Shown here piece by piece: positions 24,701-37,100 of a DNA stretch of 64,000 nt (position 1 is the stretch's first letter; each line of letters opens with the position of its first letter). The DNA is from Lanius collurio. Lineage: Eukaryota > Chordata > Aves > Passeriformes > Laniidae. The stretch is taken from the NCBI GenBank assembly GCA_020086605.1, contig JACBWW010000012.1, positions 17,674,256-17,738,255 on the forward strand, given 5' to 3'. Under the pieces are notes generated by a model that saw only the letters and a list, made by a program, of their open reading frames with translations, ran no database searches and was not told where the DNA came from. The position numbers and the translations under genes were made by a program.

Positions 24701-27101
24701 CCACAGTCAGTGGTGCTGTGCACACAAATTAGATCAGCTTTACTCCTTGATAGATTATGAAGTTAAATATTTTTATATAAACCTCTAAAACTGAGTCTAG
24801 CAGCAATCAGTGGTGGCTTAGATAAGTAAAGCATACCTTTAGCTTCTTGAAACCTAATATCTTGTCAAAACCCATGTGGAACATATGTTAAATCACTAGT
24901 AGTACAGCTGAGTATACCATTTATTAAATGATTATTTAATTCATTAAGATACCATTTTTCTACCTCAAGATATCTACATTGCATCTGGAATTCTGGTTTA
25001 TATGTACTTAGGGTTAGGTAAGTTTTGTTATTTATGCTTTGATATAAGTAAAAACATCAGTGCTAGTCTTTCAGAAGAGGGTTGCACAGTGCAATTCATG
25101 GCCATTAAAAGCAAAGATGCCTTCACTGAAGTATTACTAACCTGGTGAAAGCAAAATATTGCTATCATAAACTACTAACAGCTTCTCTTCTGATTGCGTC
25201 TCTGAAAGAGAAATTTTACTGGAAGGTGTTTACTTCAATTATGTGAAGCAATAAAAGAAATACTGTACTTGCAAAGGAAATATTTGGGTCAGCTCTTGTT
25301 TTGACACTTGGGGATTTTTTTTTGCTTTTGTTAATTTTATGTTCTCAGTGTATGTGTCATTATCTTCAGTCGCACAAATAGTCATTCTTGCTATTTAGTG
25401 TATTGTTTTCTAGACGTTCTTTAGGAAAATTAATAAGATACTGTGATGATAGACTACCAGATAAACACATTGTTGGCCTTTTGAAAATAATGTTTTTCTT
25501 ATCTTTCAGCTATCAAATTTATTATTAGTACCGTGGCTTTATGGTATCTGTTTTCTGTATTGGTTACCTTTTGAGGAATCTGGTGTTTATACTTTCCAAC
25601 TTTGCTTTCATCAGGCTATATTTCAAACCTTTAGAGGAACAGGTATTTCTTGTGTTTTTTGTAGAAATCATGAATAACATCTCAAAATGCTATATAAAGT
25701 AAATAGAATTTAAGAGCTCTTGGACATATATTTTTATGAGTTGAGTAGGAAGCTACAGTCCTTCAAAAGGCTGTGGGGTATTTTTCCTTGTCTCGTCTCT
25801 TTATAATCTATTTTAGAGTGCTCTAGTGTGAATAGAAAATTCATATAACATGAAGTTGAATGGGAGGCTGTGTATGTTTATGTATTTGTCTGTTAATATG
25901 TTACTCTTTAACATACTTATTTCATGGTATTTATGGGCAATAATAGCATTTTATTTTTTTAGTACAGACACCAAAAGTGTTCCTTTGACTGTATTCAAGA
26001 GCTGAAGAGATTTTTGCTGTCTGAAATGCTTAACTTCTGACAAGTTTCATCATGTTCAACTTTAAATTTTTTTCAACTGCCTCCTGTCAGACAGGAGATG
26101 GACCCCAATAGATGGTGTATTCTGTGGCAGTGAAGTAGTCGAGCAGTACCAATATACTGAGAGATTTCTTGGGGAAGGGAAGCATGAAAATTACCTAAGT
26201 GCATGTGAAAAATCTATAATGCATGAAACATGGCAATTTTTTTCTTAGTTGTTATTTTCACTTTGGACATACCTTTCTGTTTGGCTTTTAGACTGAAAAT
26301 TGGACACAATATTTCCTGAATCTTCTAGGGAGATTTGAAAAGTACTCAGGTTAATTCTATATCTAAACTCAGATTTATGAAGGCTTGTCCTCTCTTGGCT
26401 TCTTGGAAGTTATCTGAATTATTACTGTCCCTAGTGTGTATATAAATGCTTTGGTTGCATTTTCTTATTCACCCTTTTCAACCTGAGTGTAGTGAATATA
26501 ACAGAAGACAGTAAATTTCTTTATAAACCCTGGTGCCTTCCTCTCTCAGTGTAGTCTCAACAGTTGTGAAAAATCACTGAAGCAATCATCAAACATGAAA
26601 AAGACATTAAAAAAGTGATGCAATTCAGTACAGTCATGAGTCTTTAATGTATTTGTGAAATTATGGATGCATACAAAGGAAAACAACAAATAGACTTATG
26701 GTGGGGTTATCACCCTGGGATTGAAAAGAGTAACAGTAATGTCAGTAATAAAAGAAATATCATGTACTGGGAAATATTTCTGGTTCTGAATATATAGAAA
26801 TTAGGTTGAGAAAGTTCTATGCAATTTTTAAAAGTCCTAACATTTTAGACCTAGTTAAAAATTCCTTTAGTTTAAAAGAACATGGGAGAAGTTTTAGTCC
26901 AAGGTTGTAGATTAGGGTCCCTGAAACTCATGTTAACTACTAAGATACTTGGCTGGTTTTATAGTATTTTAAATGTCGAATATTGAGGGATTGAGAAAGT
27001 ACTGCTTTTGTATTACCACATTTCTTAAGGTAATAGTCTTCTTCTAACCTTGCAAAAGGAATACTAGATCTATTGGATTTTGTACTGTTTTGTTTTTGCA
27101 G
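18738..27101. other. Intronic sequence ending at the first recognised exon
   Basis: Long AT-rich stretch with a trinucleotide-like TTA/TTG repeat near 19669, a T16 run at 21999-22014 and many short homopolymers. No exon, RNA gene or transposon family is recognised. The segment around 24540-24740 is free of simple repeats and looks like a possible conserved noncoding block. The pyrimidine-rich 'ctgttttgtttttgcag' at the end is the acceptor of the exon at 27102. Confidence 0.5.
19669..19730. repeat. Imperfect (TTA/TTG)n repeat
   Basis: The sequence consists mainly of TTA, TTG and ATT triplets with interruptions. It is a degenerate trinucleotide microsatellite. Confidence 0.75.
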
Positions 27102-27207
27102 AGACACCAGGACAGTATACTTGGGAGTACAATGCAAACTGTAATCGCCTTATTAAATAATATTGTTGCTAACAAAAGTACGAACATGATGATACTCTTT
27201 GAAGAAG
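27102..27207 (+). CDS. ULK4: Exon A of probable ULK4 (ARM-repeat region)
   Basis: A 106-nt internal exon, bounded by acceptor 'tgtttttgcag' and donor 'gaag/gtatgt'. Read from its first base it gives 35 codons plus one base, so it ends in phase 1. The peptide begins RHQDSILGS and includes the amphipathic helix 'TMQTVIALLNNIVAN', then ends ILFEE. The leftover G joins the GA of the next exon to make Gly, a seamless junction across a 22.6-kb intron. ULK4 is an unc-51-like pseudokinase with a long C-terminal ARM/HEAT repeat array, linked to cilia, microtubules and brain development. The family assignment rests on remembered similarity of this exon and the three downstream, not on a search. STK36, also with C-terminal repeats, is a less likely alternative because its gene is compact. 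Confidence 0.75.
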
Positions 27208-27733
27208 GTATGTCATCTTTATTCTCCTCACCGTAGATGTTTCCCAGTCTGTAGTATCTGGCACCGTGTTAAAGTAAACTTTGGATTTTGTAGTGGTTGT
27301 TAGATAATTGCATTGTAACTGATGTCCTCCTCATCACTTCCTCTTCCTTCCTTACTGATTTGATTATAAATTTAGCTGTCAGAAAGTTGTTCCAAGAAAA
27401 TGTGCTTACAAAAGAATTACTAACTGAAAATTACATTATGTCTGTGAAGAATGGCCTTGGGAAGGAAGGCATGGGCTGGAGTTCTGACTGTAACAGTGTG
27501 GAGTGTAGGGAGAGACCTCTGCAAGGTCTTCCTTTTCCCACTGGTTAAACTTCTGAAAGGATAAGTTGTACTGTATTTCTGCACACTTTTAAGAAAGAGC
27601 GTCTGTTCCAACTGGATGTCAGAATTCCGACTGAATGATGTAGACTAATGGGGTGAAGCCCAAACTGACTATAAATTCTTAGTCTACAAACCATTGCACG
27701 CTTTCATGAAATGTTTATCACCTAAGTTGGGTG
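27208..27733. other. Start of the 22.6-kb intron, nothing recognised
   Basis: Begins with the consensus-like donor 'gtatgtc'. An 83-codon open frame at 27297-27548 has no splice context and is taken as chance. Confidence 0.6.
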
Positions 27734-27919
27734 ATACAACACTGCCCCAGGTTGCCTGGAGAGTGGTGGGTGCCCAGTCCTTGAGAGCATTCAAGGTCAG
27801 GTTGGACAGGGCTCTGAGCAACCTGATCTAGTTGAAGATATCCCTGCTCGTTGCAAGGGGTTTGGACTAGATGACCTTTAAAGGTCCCTTCCAACCCAAA
27901 CTATTCTATGATTCCATAA
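27734..27919 (+). mobile_element. CR1 3' end, well preserved, 5'-truncated
   Basis: Near-consensus avian CR1 3' terminus on the + strand: 'caaggtcaggttggacaggg', 'gagcaacctgatctagttga', 'ggactagatgacctttaaag' and 'gtcccttccaacccaaacta', ending with 'ttctatgattcc', the CR1 8-mer repeat tail. Only about 186 bp remain, a typical severe 5' truncation. It diverges visibly less from the remembered consensus than the other CR1 pieces in the window, so it is probably the youngest. It lies in the sense orientation, about 530 bp downstream of exon A. Confidence 0.95.
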
Positions 27920-29399
27920 TTCATTTCACTGTATTTTGGTATCTAAGCTCCTTTTATTTAGAAATTGGTTCTGAAGAAAAGGTTTCTGCTATTGGAAATC
28001 TGTATAAATTATAGACTTGTTTAGAGACATGCATTTTGATAGCATTTCTTTTGTTTATCATGAATGAGTGAGGGACATCTGGCAGTACAGATCTGTGCTA
28101 CTATTTGTACTATTTGTTGGTATGCACACCAGTCTATGAATCCAGTCACGACGGGTAGTAGTAGTCATGTCCTCATTTTCATAATTACCACAGTAGTTAA
28201 AACACTGACCCAGAAAGCAAGAGAGCTGAATTCCTGCACCTTTTTACTCTTAAGGGATTGACTGAGTGGGCAATGCAATTATTCAGGAGACAAACTGATA
28301 CTTTACATTGTTGCTAGTAACATGTACCTTTCCTCTGTTGCAAACAGATCAACTCTAAAGTTAGTGTTGTGTTAATGAGAATAGAGCCAGAAAAAAAAAA
28401 AAAAGAGAGAGAATAGTATGAATAATTTGGAAAGGGCTGGTTCATAGGATTCTGATTCTTTGGTTATTTCTCACTAAACTGCCTATCACACTTAGAACTG
28501 CTTGGGGTTTCTTGAGATTTAGATGTATGTGCTGCTTTTAATATCTTTAGGCACATCTGCTCTGTCAGGCAAAATCCTAAGTTGGCATTAACCTCAATTG
28601 CAGGAGGGTGACTTGTTAAAACTGCACAATGCAAAGAAGTTTGTTCAAGCTCCCCAAGCACTGTAACCACATAATTGGCATGCCTTCTTTAAAGTAATAC
28701 ACTCTGCCTTTCTGTGTGGCAAATTAGGTGCAAAACTATTTAATAGCATGGCAGAAGTGCCTCCATTCCCTAAATATCTCTTCTTTATTGTCCTGCAGAG
28801 CAAACTCCTGTGTGCTTTTTATGCTGCTGGTAGTATGTCTGTGCTCTTTCATTTCTCATCTGCTCCAAAAATAAAATACATCCCTTCAGTCACACTACTT
28901 TCCAATTTAAGGAAGCAGGATAGAAATACCATTAAAAGTATTTTTCTTGTGTTATGTCATAATGACTCCAGTAATATTTTCAGACTAATACTGATTAGAT
29001 AACACTAACTTGGGCTCATTGAACTTCAGCAACCACACTAGAGAAAGCAACACAGCAGCCAAAAAAAATTTATCTCAAGTCAAATGTCCCCATCTTTTCC
29101 TATCCCTTTTCCCCATTGGCTAATCTTCAGAGTGTACTGGAAACCTGGATTTTGGCCAGTGCTTTATTGATTTAGGGTCTAATTGTCAAGTAAACAACTT
29201 CTAAAATTTGGTTTGCAAGAATGTTATGAGAGTATTTATCTTGTAATTGCAGATTATTAGATTTTCTTTGAATTAAAAGGGGATAAAAGTTATGCTGTGC
29301 AAACTGGAGGGCTTTATGTCCTTTGCATTACCATCTGTAATTAGTGTTCACATCTGGAAAATACCTTAAACTTCCACTGCTGTTTCTTTTGTGGCAATC
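27920..29399. other. Intronic sequence, nothing recognised
   Basis: AT-rich sequence with an A-run followed by GA repeats near 28391-28413. No exon, RNA gene or transposon is recognised. Confidence 0.5.
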
Positions 29400-29770
29400 T
29401 GTTTACCCATTGCTTTTCCTATCCCAGATTGTTCCCCACCCTGTTCCTTGCCCTAGCCCTGGCCACTCCCTCAGGCTCTCCCTGTTGGTTCCTATACCCC
29501 AACTCTGCCCATGTACCGCCCCTGAGCAAACCTCCCTGTGCCCAGACCACAAGGTCTCTCTGCCTCTGAGGGTTGCCAGGACAAGATGTGAATAAAAATC
29601 TTCTCAAACCTTCATGAGGAGACCCTTCTCACTTCCTTTGCCATCACTGGGTTGTAATACTGCTAGCTGCTGGAGCAAAAACCACGGAGCCATCCGAAAT
29701 GGACTACAGGATAGCGACATGGTCGCACTGCCCTAAGCAGCTCCGTTGAGCTCTCAGGAAAGCTGCAGCC
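29400..29770 (+). mobile_element. GC-rich patch, possible degenerate LTR
   Basis: The composition changes abruptly from AT-rich intron to C-rich, then to sequence with several CpGs (29694-29750). 'cccctgagcaaacctc', 'gaccacaaggtctctctgcc' and 'gtgaataaaaatcttctc' follow in order. The last contains an AATAAA signal placed as in the R region of avian retroviral LTRs. No TATA box, TG..CA ends or target-site duplication could be fixed, so the boundaries are only the limits of the composition change. An unrelated GC-rich intronic block is possible. Confidence 0.35.
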
Positions 29771-29879
29771 TACTAAACTAGGCCTAGCATTGCAACAATC
29801 TTTGACATTTAACTTCTCATTTTTTAATGATTTTTGTATGATGGAGAAGAATGCAATCTAATAAAATGAAAACTGAGCT

Positions 29880-30120
29880 CCCTCCTGCAGAAGAATATCC
29901 TGGGGTCCTAATAGAAAAGTTGGACATGAGTCAACAGTGTGCCTTTGCAGCCATCATGGCATGTGATAAGGAAGAAAAACTGGAAGGTTGAGGAAAGTGA
30001 TTATTCTCCTTCATTCGTTGTGGTGTCTAGTTTTGAGCTCCAAACTATAAGAAAGGCATTGACAGACAGGAGCAAGTCCAGAGAAGGGCATTCGAGGTGT
30101 TTAGGAGAGTGGACCACATG
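29880..30120 (+). mobile_element. CR1 internal fragment (RT C-terminal region)
   Basis: On the + strand 'gggtcctaatagaaaagttg' and 'gacatgagtcaacagtgtgc' match the CR1 region just upstream of the RT end. Degraded 'gagctccaaactataagaaa', 'caagtccagagaagggcat' and a further short stretch follow in the expected order. The element lacks the 3' terminus with the 8-mer tail. Since CR1 copies are primed from that end, this copy has been broken by a later deletion or rearrangement. It lies head to tail against the oppositely oriented piece that follows. Confidence 0.8.
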
Positions 30121-30159
30121 ATCTGTGTATGTTCACCCTCTGTACTGTTATATGAATGT

Positions 30160-30338
30160 ATTCCTTCCCAAGTGCAGAACTTTGCATTTGCCTTTGTTAA
30201 ACTTTAAAAGGTTTCTGGCAGCCCTTTTTTTTGAGCTCTTCAGCTTCTTGAGCTCTTTCCGAATCCTTCAGTCCATCATCATCACATCAGCTGCTTTCTT
30301 CATTTCAATGTCATCTGTAAACTTGCTGAACATGCATG
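30160..30338 (-). mobile_element. CR1 internal fragment, opposite orientation
   Basis: The + strand carries 'agtgcagaactttgcatttg', 'cctttgttaaactttaaaag' and, near the end, 'caatgtcatctgtaaacttg'. These are the reverse complement of the CR1 RT segment that normally lies immediately 5' of the segment found at 29880-30120. A slippage-prone T-run interrupts it. The piece is old and has no intact frame. Confidence 0.75.
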
Positions 30339-31516
30339 TTATTACATTCTATTAACACTGTATCTGTGCCGTTAATGAAGGTATTCAACATTCATGAGCT
30401 ATTCTCCTAGTTTAAAAAAAAAAAGTCTGAAGATGGAGTATTATGGGTCATCAATTTCCCTCATTTCCCCATTACAGTGTGATAATTAATTCATGTATAT
30501 ATGGAGCTTTAGAAATTAAAAACCATAGATACTTGCTGAACATAAGAAGAAACTCAGGTTAGGTGGTCAGTCCTGTCAAGATTTTTGTATCTAAGAGTCA
30601 AGACATTTGCAATGAAGATTTCTTCCTGATTTCGTGCATGCCTTTCTTCAAGTGCCAAGAAGCTGTATTTTTGCAGACAGATCATTTAGAGACCCATGTT
30701 ACTGTTTCCTTTTGTGCCTGTTAGCCTTCAGAACTCTCTGCTCAAAGGAGTTGTATGAAGTGATAGATTTTTTTTTAAATGGCTTTAGCTTACATGTTGA
30801 ACTTTCCCCTTTCTCAAGAAAATCTTGCATGATGGCACTTTCTGTGTTACTACTGTGATTTCCTGTTAATAACTATGATATGGTTGTGCATTACAACAAC
30901 TTTCATAGAAGGTGGATTGCCTAGCATTAATTTCTCTCATCCCTGAACTATGTTCTTTTGTCTTACAATACATCAGACATACACTGATAACCACTGAAAG
31001 TGTTTAAAGGTGAAATGGAGAATAACATATGCAACTGAAGTCACAGAGGGAATTTAAAATGGCCTGTACTTGTGTTATCAGCTGTTAAACATTTGTTCTG
31101 TTAACATTAATGACAATTTCCACTTAATAATCAGAGGGGAATAATATGATTCAGTTTAATTACTGAGACTGGAAATCAGTAAGGAGGCTAGGATTAATAT
31201 AGGGTCCCTGGTGAATAGTTAAGGAAAGGTATTAAAAAGCTAAGACAATTGTGATCATTTTTAGCATGGTCTAAGAGAGTGACACTTATCCTCTCTTCTT
31301 CTGTCTTGACTTCTGTATGCCAGTCTTTCTTTCCTCCCTTTCCCCGTCTTTTGATATTGGACAATTTGAAGTTCACTTGAGAGAGCACAGAGATCCAAAT
31401 ATACAAGATATGTATTCAATCTATAATGATCATTATCTGATGAGAGAGACCCAACTTAATGGTATAGTTTAGGGAAAGACAATAGCTTTATCAATTAAAT
31501 ATTCTTCACTAATGTA

Positions 31517-31550
31517 CAGCAAATAGAATAGTGCAGCAAATAGAATAGTG
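31517..31550. repeat. Perfect 17-bp tandem duplication
   Basis: The unit beginning 'cagcaaatag' at 31517-31533 is followed immediately by an identical copy at 31534-31550. It is a recent slippage-type duplication and a possible indel polymorphism. Confidence 0.9.
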
Positions 31551-34117
31551 TACGTGACATGCAAAAAATATATATATGTACTTATACATTACATATGTAA
31601 AGATCTATTAATTAATACATCTCTGTGACCTTTTCAGTATTCACTTCCCATTTTCTTTACAGGATGCCTGTAGTCTCTGTTTTAGGTGTGTAACCACTGA
31701 GTTTAACGGTGTGTTGGTCAATGCCAGAGGAGGGTACCTATGAAATGGTCCCCACAGGCTCGGTCAGTGCACAGGAGCAACTCACACTGGGAGGGTGTGC
31801 TTATAGTTGGGTGACATAGGACAAAACAGCACCAAGGTTTCAGAAATAGGGGCAGGGAGTCATCAGTGATGAGGATGGTGACATACTGCCATGGCAGTAG
31901 GCAGAGATAATAGGATGCAGATCTGTACAAAGAGGGGTATTGTTGGTTCTACTGGTCATGAAACAGCCAGCTATACATTACTGTCATATTAAAAGGGTTT
32001 ACATCTGTTGACTATAAAATGAAAACCCTGTTCTAGGTGCTAAAATTATGAGTTCCTAAGCAGGTGTTGTTGGAGTACAGTGGTTGGTCATCTGTTTCTA
32101 TAGACAGACACTAGAGCAGTCTACTGAAAAGGCATATTGTCTGTCTTAGATATGTGTCTAGTGACAAGCACTGACATAGTGACAAATTTAGACATTAGAC
32201 AAACCACAAAGTCAGGGTTGGTTGCTTGGTAAGTGTGTGCTGTTAGTGTACAAGGGTGCTTCATTATGTGGATGTGATGAGTAATAAATAGCCGAGTGCA
32301 CCACACCATTTAATGCAGTGAAATTCTGGTACTCAAGTACAATTCATAGATATATAAATATTTTATTTTGCTTTCAGTTCAGTCTTCTGTTGCTTTTCTT
32401 TCTTTACTTGTGATTTTTTGGGATTTTTGGTTGTTTGTTTTTCAAATACTTTGTACAAATTAAAAATAGAAAAAGTTGAATCATTGTCTACTTAGCAGTG
32501 CTTTCCAGCTCTGAGTACTGCTTGTCCATGGGTGATATTCAAAGGCAAGAAATTTCTTCATCTAGCTGTTGCATCATTTTTTAAATAGGAAGAGTTTGGG
32601 TATATCATACTAGATTGCAGAGGCATTTCTTTCTAAGACTTTAATTGCTTCACTAGGATCTTCATTCCAAAGAAATGAACAAAACAGGTTGTTGGAAAAT
32701 AGATCTTGTAGGCTAAACTGGATATTTTTGATAGTCTGTCTGCAGTTATTTATTCCTGATAATGCATTAGATTTTTTATGTTTATATAAAAAGTTATTTC
32801 CAGCATGTTTAAAAAGTAATTCCAAGTTTCCACTGTTGTTCAAAGCTGATCTACTAAACTGTTTTCAGGCCAGTATTACTTATGAATGAGTTTACATTTT
32901 TAGCTTTCCTGAATCTCATTATACTCCATAAATCAGTTACCAAGGTTTTTTTCATGATGATCTTGTAAGGAGATGATTTATATATAAAGTTCAGTACAGT
33001 CATGTTGAATTTAATTACCTTTCCCAGACTGTACTGATCTTGTATTTGGCTACTGTACTGAAGTAACCACCACTAGCAGTACAAGCAGATGTTTGTCTGA
33101 ATGTTAACAACAAGTTTCCATTATATGGTAGAGCAAATCCTAAATTTAATGTTTTAATGATGTTGAGTCTCAGAAACTGAAGTAAAAGGGAAATTTGGTT
33201 TAGTACAATAAAAAAAAAAAAGCTTTGAGTTGTGTGAAAATGTGACAGCTGTTAGTAGTACATGGTATTTTAAGCAGTTTGGTAAAACCTGAAGTTCCTA
33301 AAGAAGGACCTTTGGTGGAAGTGTAGAATGTCAGCCATAATATTCAATATCATATTAAGAAAGCATGCTAGGTGCTTAAAGCAGGGACAGTTATTAAAAA
33401 GAATAGATCTGCAATAAAATTTGTAGTCAGATGATCATAACTCATTTACACCTCATGAAAGAAAGACCAGCTTTCATGACTGAAGTCTCCTTTTTCATCT
33501 TGTGCTCCACTGCTTTGACTTTCAGTCAAATGTGAAGAGACTAATTAGATTTCAAATGTCTTTGTGTGTTGTATTGTTAAAATCTTTTAAATGCTGCATA
33601 TCCAAAAAGTGGCACTATGAGACCAACGTCCAACTTAAACCTTTTTCTTGAAAAAAAATAAAAATAAGGGAAAAATGTCTTTTTATATGCACAGATCTTT
33701 AACAAAACAACGGTTATTGCTGCCATAATCATGACTATGAATTCTGGGCTCTCTAGATAGACCCCAAACATTTCTAAACCCTAGGAGGATATTCTTCTAC
33801 CTTTCAGTTCCTCTGAGATAATTTGATTTCAGCTTCAATCTCCAAAAGACACTTGATCATGGTGCCCATAGCCCACTGTTTAAGAGCAGTTTGTAGCTCC
33901 CTAGCCAGCTCTCTGACCTGCTGCATCACCAATGTTCATGACATTAAGTGGTAGACTGCAGTAAATTGACAACCCAGACCTTCCTCCCTGCTGCACCCAC
34001 CTGTGCAGTAGTCTGAACTACAGTGCAATACTGAGAAGGCATTGGTGTGACATTACACGTGACTTTGATATTAGGGGTAAAATTGAGTTTTTGGAGTAGC
34101 TGACTTCAAACTTGCAG

Positions 34118-34143
34118 CATTTTCTTCCAATTGGAAGAAAATG
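34118..34143. repeat. 26-bp perfect palindrome without spacer
   Basis: The 13-base arm at 34118-34130 (cattttcttccaa) is exactly the reverse complement of 34131-34143. The flanking bases 34117 and 34144 do not pair, so the symmetry ends there. It could form a cruciform or bind a dimeric protein, but a function is only conjecture. Confidence 0.9.
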
Positions 34144-37100
34144 GGAGATGGGAGAAATTAACTGTCTCTCAAGACAATGATCAAGAAGAGGACCATGGCT
34201 TAGTCATACAGAAAGAGTCTTCTTGCAAGGGAAGGGCTGTACTTATAAAATTCTATAGAATACCTTGCTTAAACTGATATGCCTCTTAAAAAAAAAAAAA
34301 AGCAACAACAACCAAGCCCCACAGACTTAGTCTGTGAAAAAATCAGACACATTTAGACTGATTCTGGAGTCATTTATTCATTCCTTACTAGCTTCTATTT
34401 TTTCCTAAGAGTCTCCTGCAGAAGTTTTATAGGATACAATATAGAAATATTTGTTTTGTGACTGAAGATAGAAAAGGTTTTTTATGGCAGTACTTTATAT
34501 CTGCTTACTGTAAAGCTTAGTTCATATGCAATGTATTGTGATTCTGAATAGAGAGATTGGCAGGGAGAATAAGTTAATGAAATCAATATGAGTGAGAGCC
34601 TATAAGCATTTTTTCTGTATTTAGTCAATGTTTAGAAACAAAATGCTCTTAATTAAATCAATGTAAAATAAGAAATCATTTTAAAATACAAAAAATACAC
34701 ATATCATCTTGTCTGAACAGTTGCAGATGTTGCTTCTGTATCATTTGGATGTGAGAGAGACACTTCCTTGCTTAGGGGTACACCTTGCAGCCTCTGCCAT
34801 GCGGGATGTAAGCCTTTCACAGCTCCTTGCCAATACTGAAGTAGTACTGAGGAACTCAAGTAGTTTGTTCGACTCTTGAGCACAGAAGTGTCTCTATGAA
34901 CATCTCAGGATTGTAGTTGTGTGTTGCATGTCTCGTGTTTATTTGAGTTACAGTTTATATGAGAAGTCAATAGTGGTTGAGCCTGAAGAAGTTTCTTCTG
35001 TGATGTTATGAAGCTCAGAGTGCTTTTTAGCAGTATTAAGATGTATTTTTCTGACCCAAAATGCCAGTCATTCAGGTGAAAGTGTGTAACATCACATGGG
35101 TAAACTTACAAGCCTAGTATCGTGAAAGATACGTGGGAATCATGTCAAAATAGCATGGTAGTAGTGAAGTCTTTGAGGAAAAAATAACCTGTGTCATCCT
35201 GTGATGTTCATCAATGCAGCCATCTGAAAAGGATGAAAATAGAAATGGTAATTGCTGCGAGGAACAGTTATGCCAGTCAAGTAGAACCAAGCCTGTTGTT
35301 GTTGAGTCATACCCATAAGGCCCAAAATGTCACAGCATGCTTGCTAGAACTTCAAAGGATAAAATATGTGAAAAAAGGCTCAACAGGTTGTTACATCTTG
35401 TGTCTCTAGTGCTGTACTGTAAGAGTACTGTGGCTGGAGTAGGTGTCCTGATGCTATTTATCCCTGTGGCCAGCCAAGCAGATCATCTTGCAGCACAGCT
35501 GGCTGCTTGAACTACCTTTTTTGTCTCATTTTAACACCTAATTGATGGCAAAGAACAGAATAATAAAAAAATATTCAAAATATTTTCGTTCCATTATATT
35601 CTAGTGTGAGAGGTTTTATGCAGACATCTGATTGTACGACTGCTCAGCTTGGTTTAATGGTGGGAAGTTAGTTCAGTAAACAAAGAAATTTCAAAGCCAA
35701 TATTGTATTTATATTTATAAAATGCCAATCATAATACACATGTTCTGTACCTATCTGATACCTATTTAGGATTTAAGGTTTTGGCTGAGTGAATGCTCTG
35801 ATTGATACTATTTGGAGGCAGAAACCTAAACTGAAAAAGTCAAAATTTTTATTAGAATGAAAGGTACAGATTTTCCATCAGGTTGAGGTTGTAGATATCC
35901 AAAGGTTTCCTGATGACAGACTCAGAACTGTAAACCAGGAAAGTCTTGAAAGCCTTATGCTCCTTCTCACCCACTTAGTAATGAAAATGATATTTTTTTT
36001 CCCTCCTCTCTTGAGACTGTGGTCTTTGCTTTTACTCTAAGTGCTGTTTTTCCTACAGTTTGATTTAAGCATTATCATTGACATTATGTTAATATTGCCA
36101 TGAACTGCAATTCAAATAATATGTATTAGCACTAGTGGATTTGGTCAGTTTGAGAAAAAAATGAATAACTAGGTAAGCATGTACCTATCATATTAGCTAC
36201 AGGCTAAATATTGACAATGCAAACTGTTTGTTATGGATAATAAGTTAATTTAAATTATGATGATGTCCCTGTGTATTTTGTCATATATAATTAGTAAGCT
36301 GAAAGGTCATTTTAGGAGATGAAATTAAAAATGTAACTATATATTTGAAAAGAGACACATTTTAAATACAGTTACTGTGCCATAGGTTGTAGAGCTATCA
36401 CATATGTTCTATTCTAGCAGTTAGAACAGTCTCAGTATGAAAGCAATGTACCACTGCCAATTTGAGGTAAGTGTAAAGTCACAAAAGTACAAAGTATTAT
36501 ACACAAAATTAAACTACATCAATCATTCTGTCATAGGAAAAGGTCTTCTTCAGATGCACTTGTATGATCCTACTGAAAGAAGTTCATTTTGTCAGTTGCT
36601 AAAAACAAATGCTTTTTTGGCAGGACCAGATCTATCTAGTGGACAGATAAATGAAATCTGAGATTTTTCACTGCTTTGAAGAATGGTTTGGGGTTTTGTT
36701 TTGTTTTAAATGTCTTCAGTAGTTGTCCATAGCTCCCATGCAGCCAGATGTTTTTGTCTTCTGAGTTAGTTTCAGGAAAACTGTGTACTGAACAGATATG
36801 TTTAAACCATTGTGGACAATTAAACTTTAAAATAATTTTCTCTTTAAAGCAGAAATGCTTCTCATAATGGAGAAACTGAAATAATTTCCATGTTTTAAAG
36901 CCTTTTGAAATTCTCAATTTTTACACAAAATAGTGGTCTCTATTGCTTGAGATTTTCCTGTGGTATGCTTCCTTTATTACCTAAATATTTTTTATTTTTC
37001 AGACTTTTGCCTAAAATGCAACATTTATATGTAGTCTTTTTAGGATAATACTTTCTTTTCCGATTTGGGATCTACTTTATAATATTACTTAGCTTAACTT

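Noticed and set aside
31517..31550. Start of a CRISPR-like or satellite array
   Set aside because: Only two adjacent copies exist and there are no spacers. It is a simple tandem duplication in a vertebrate intron.
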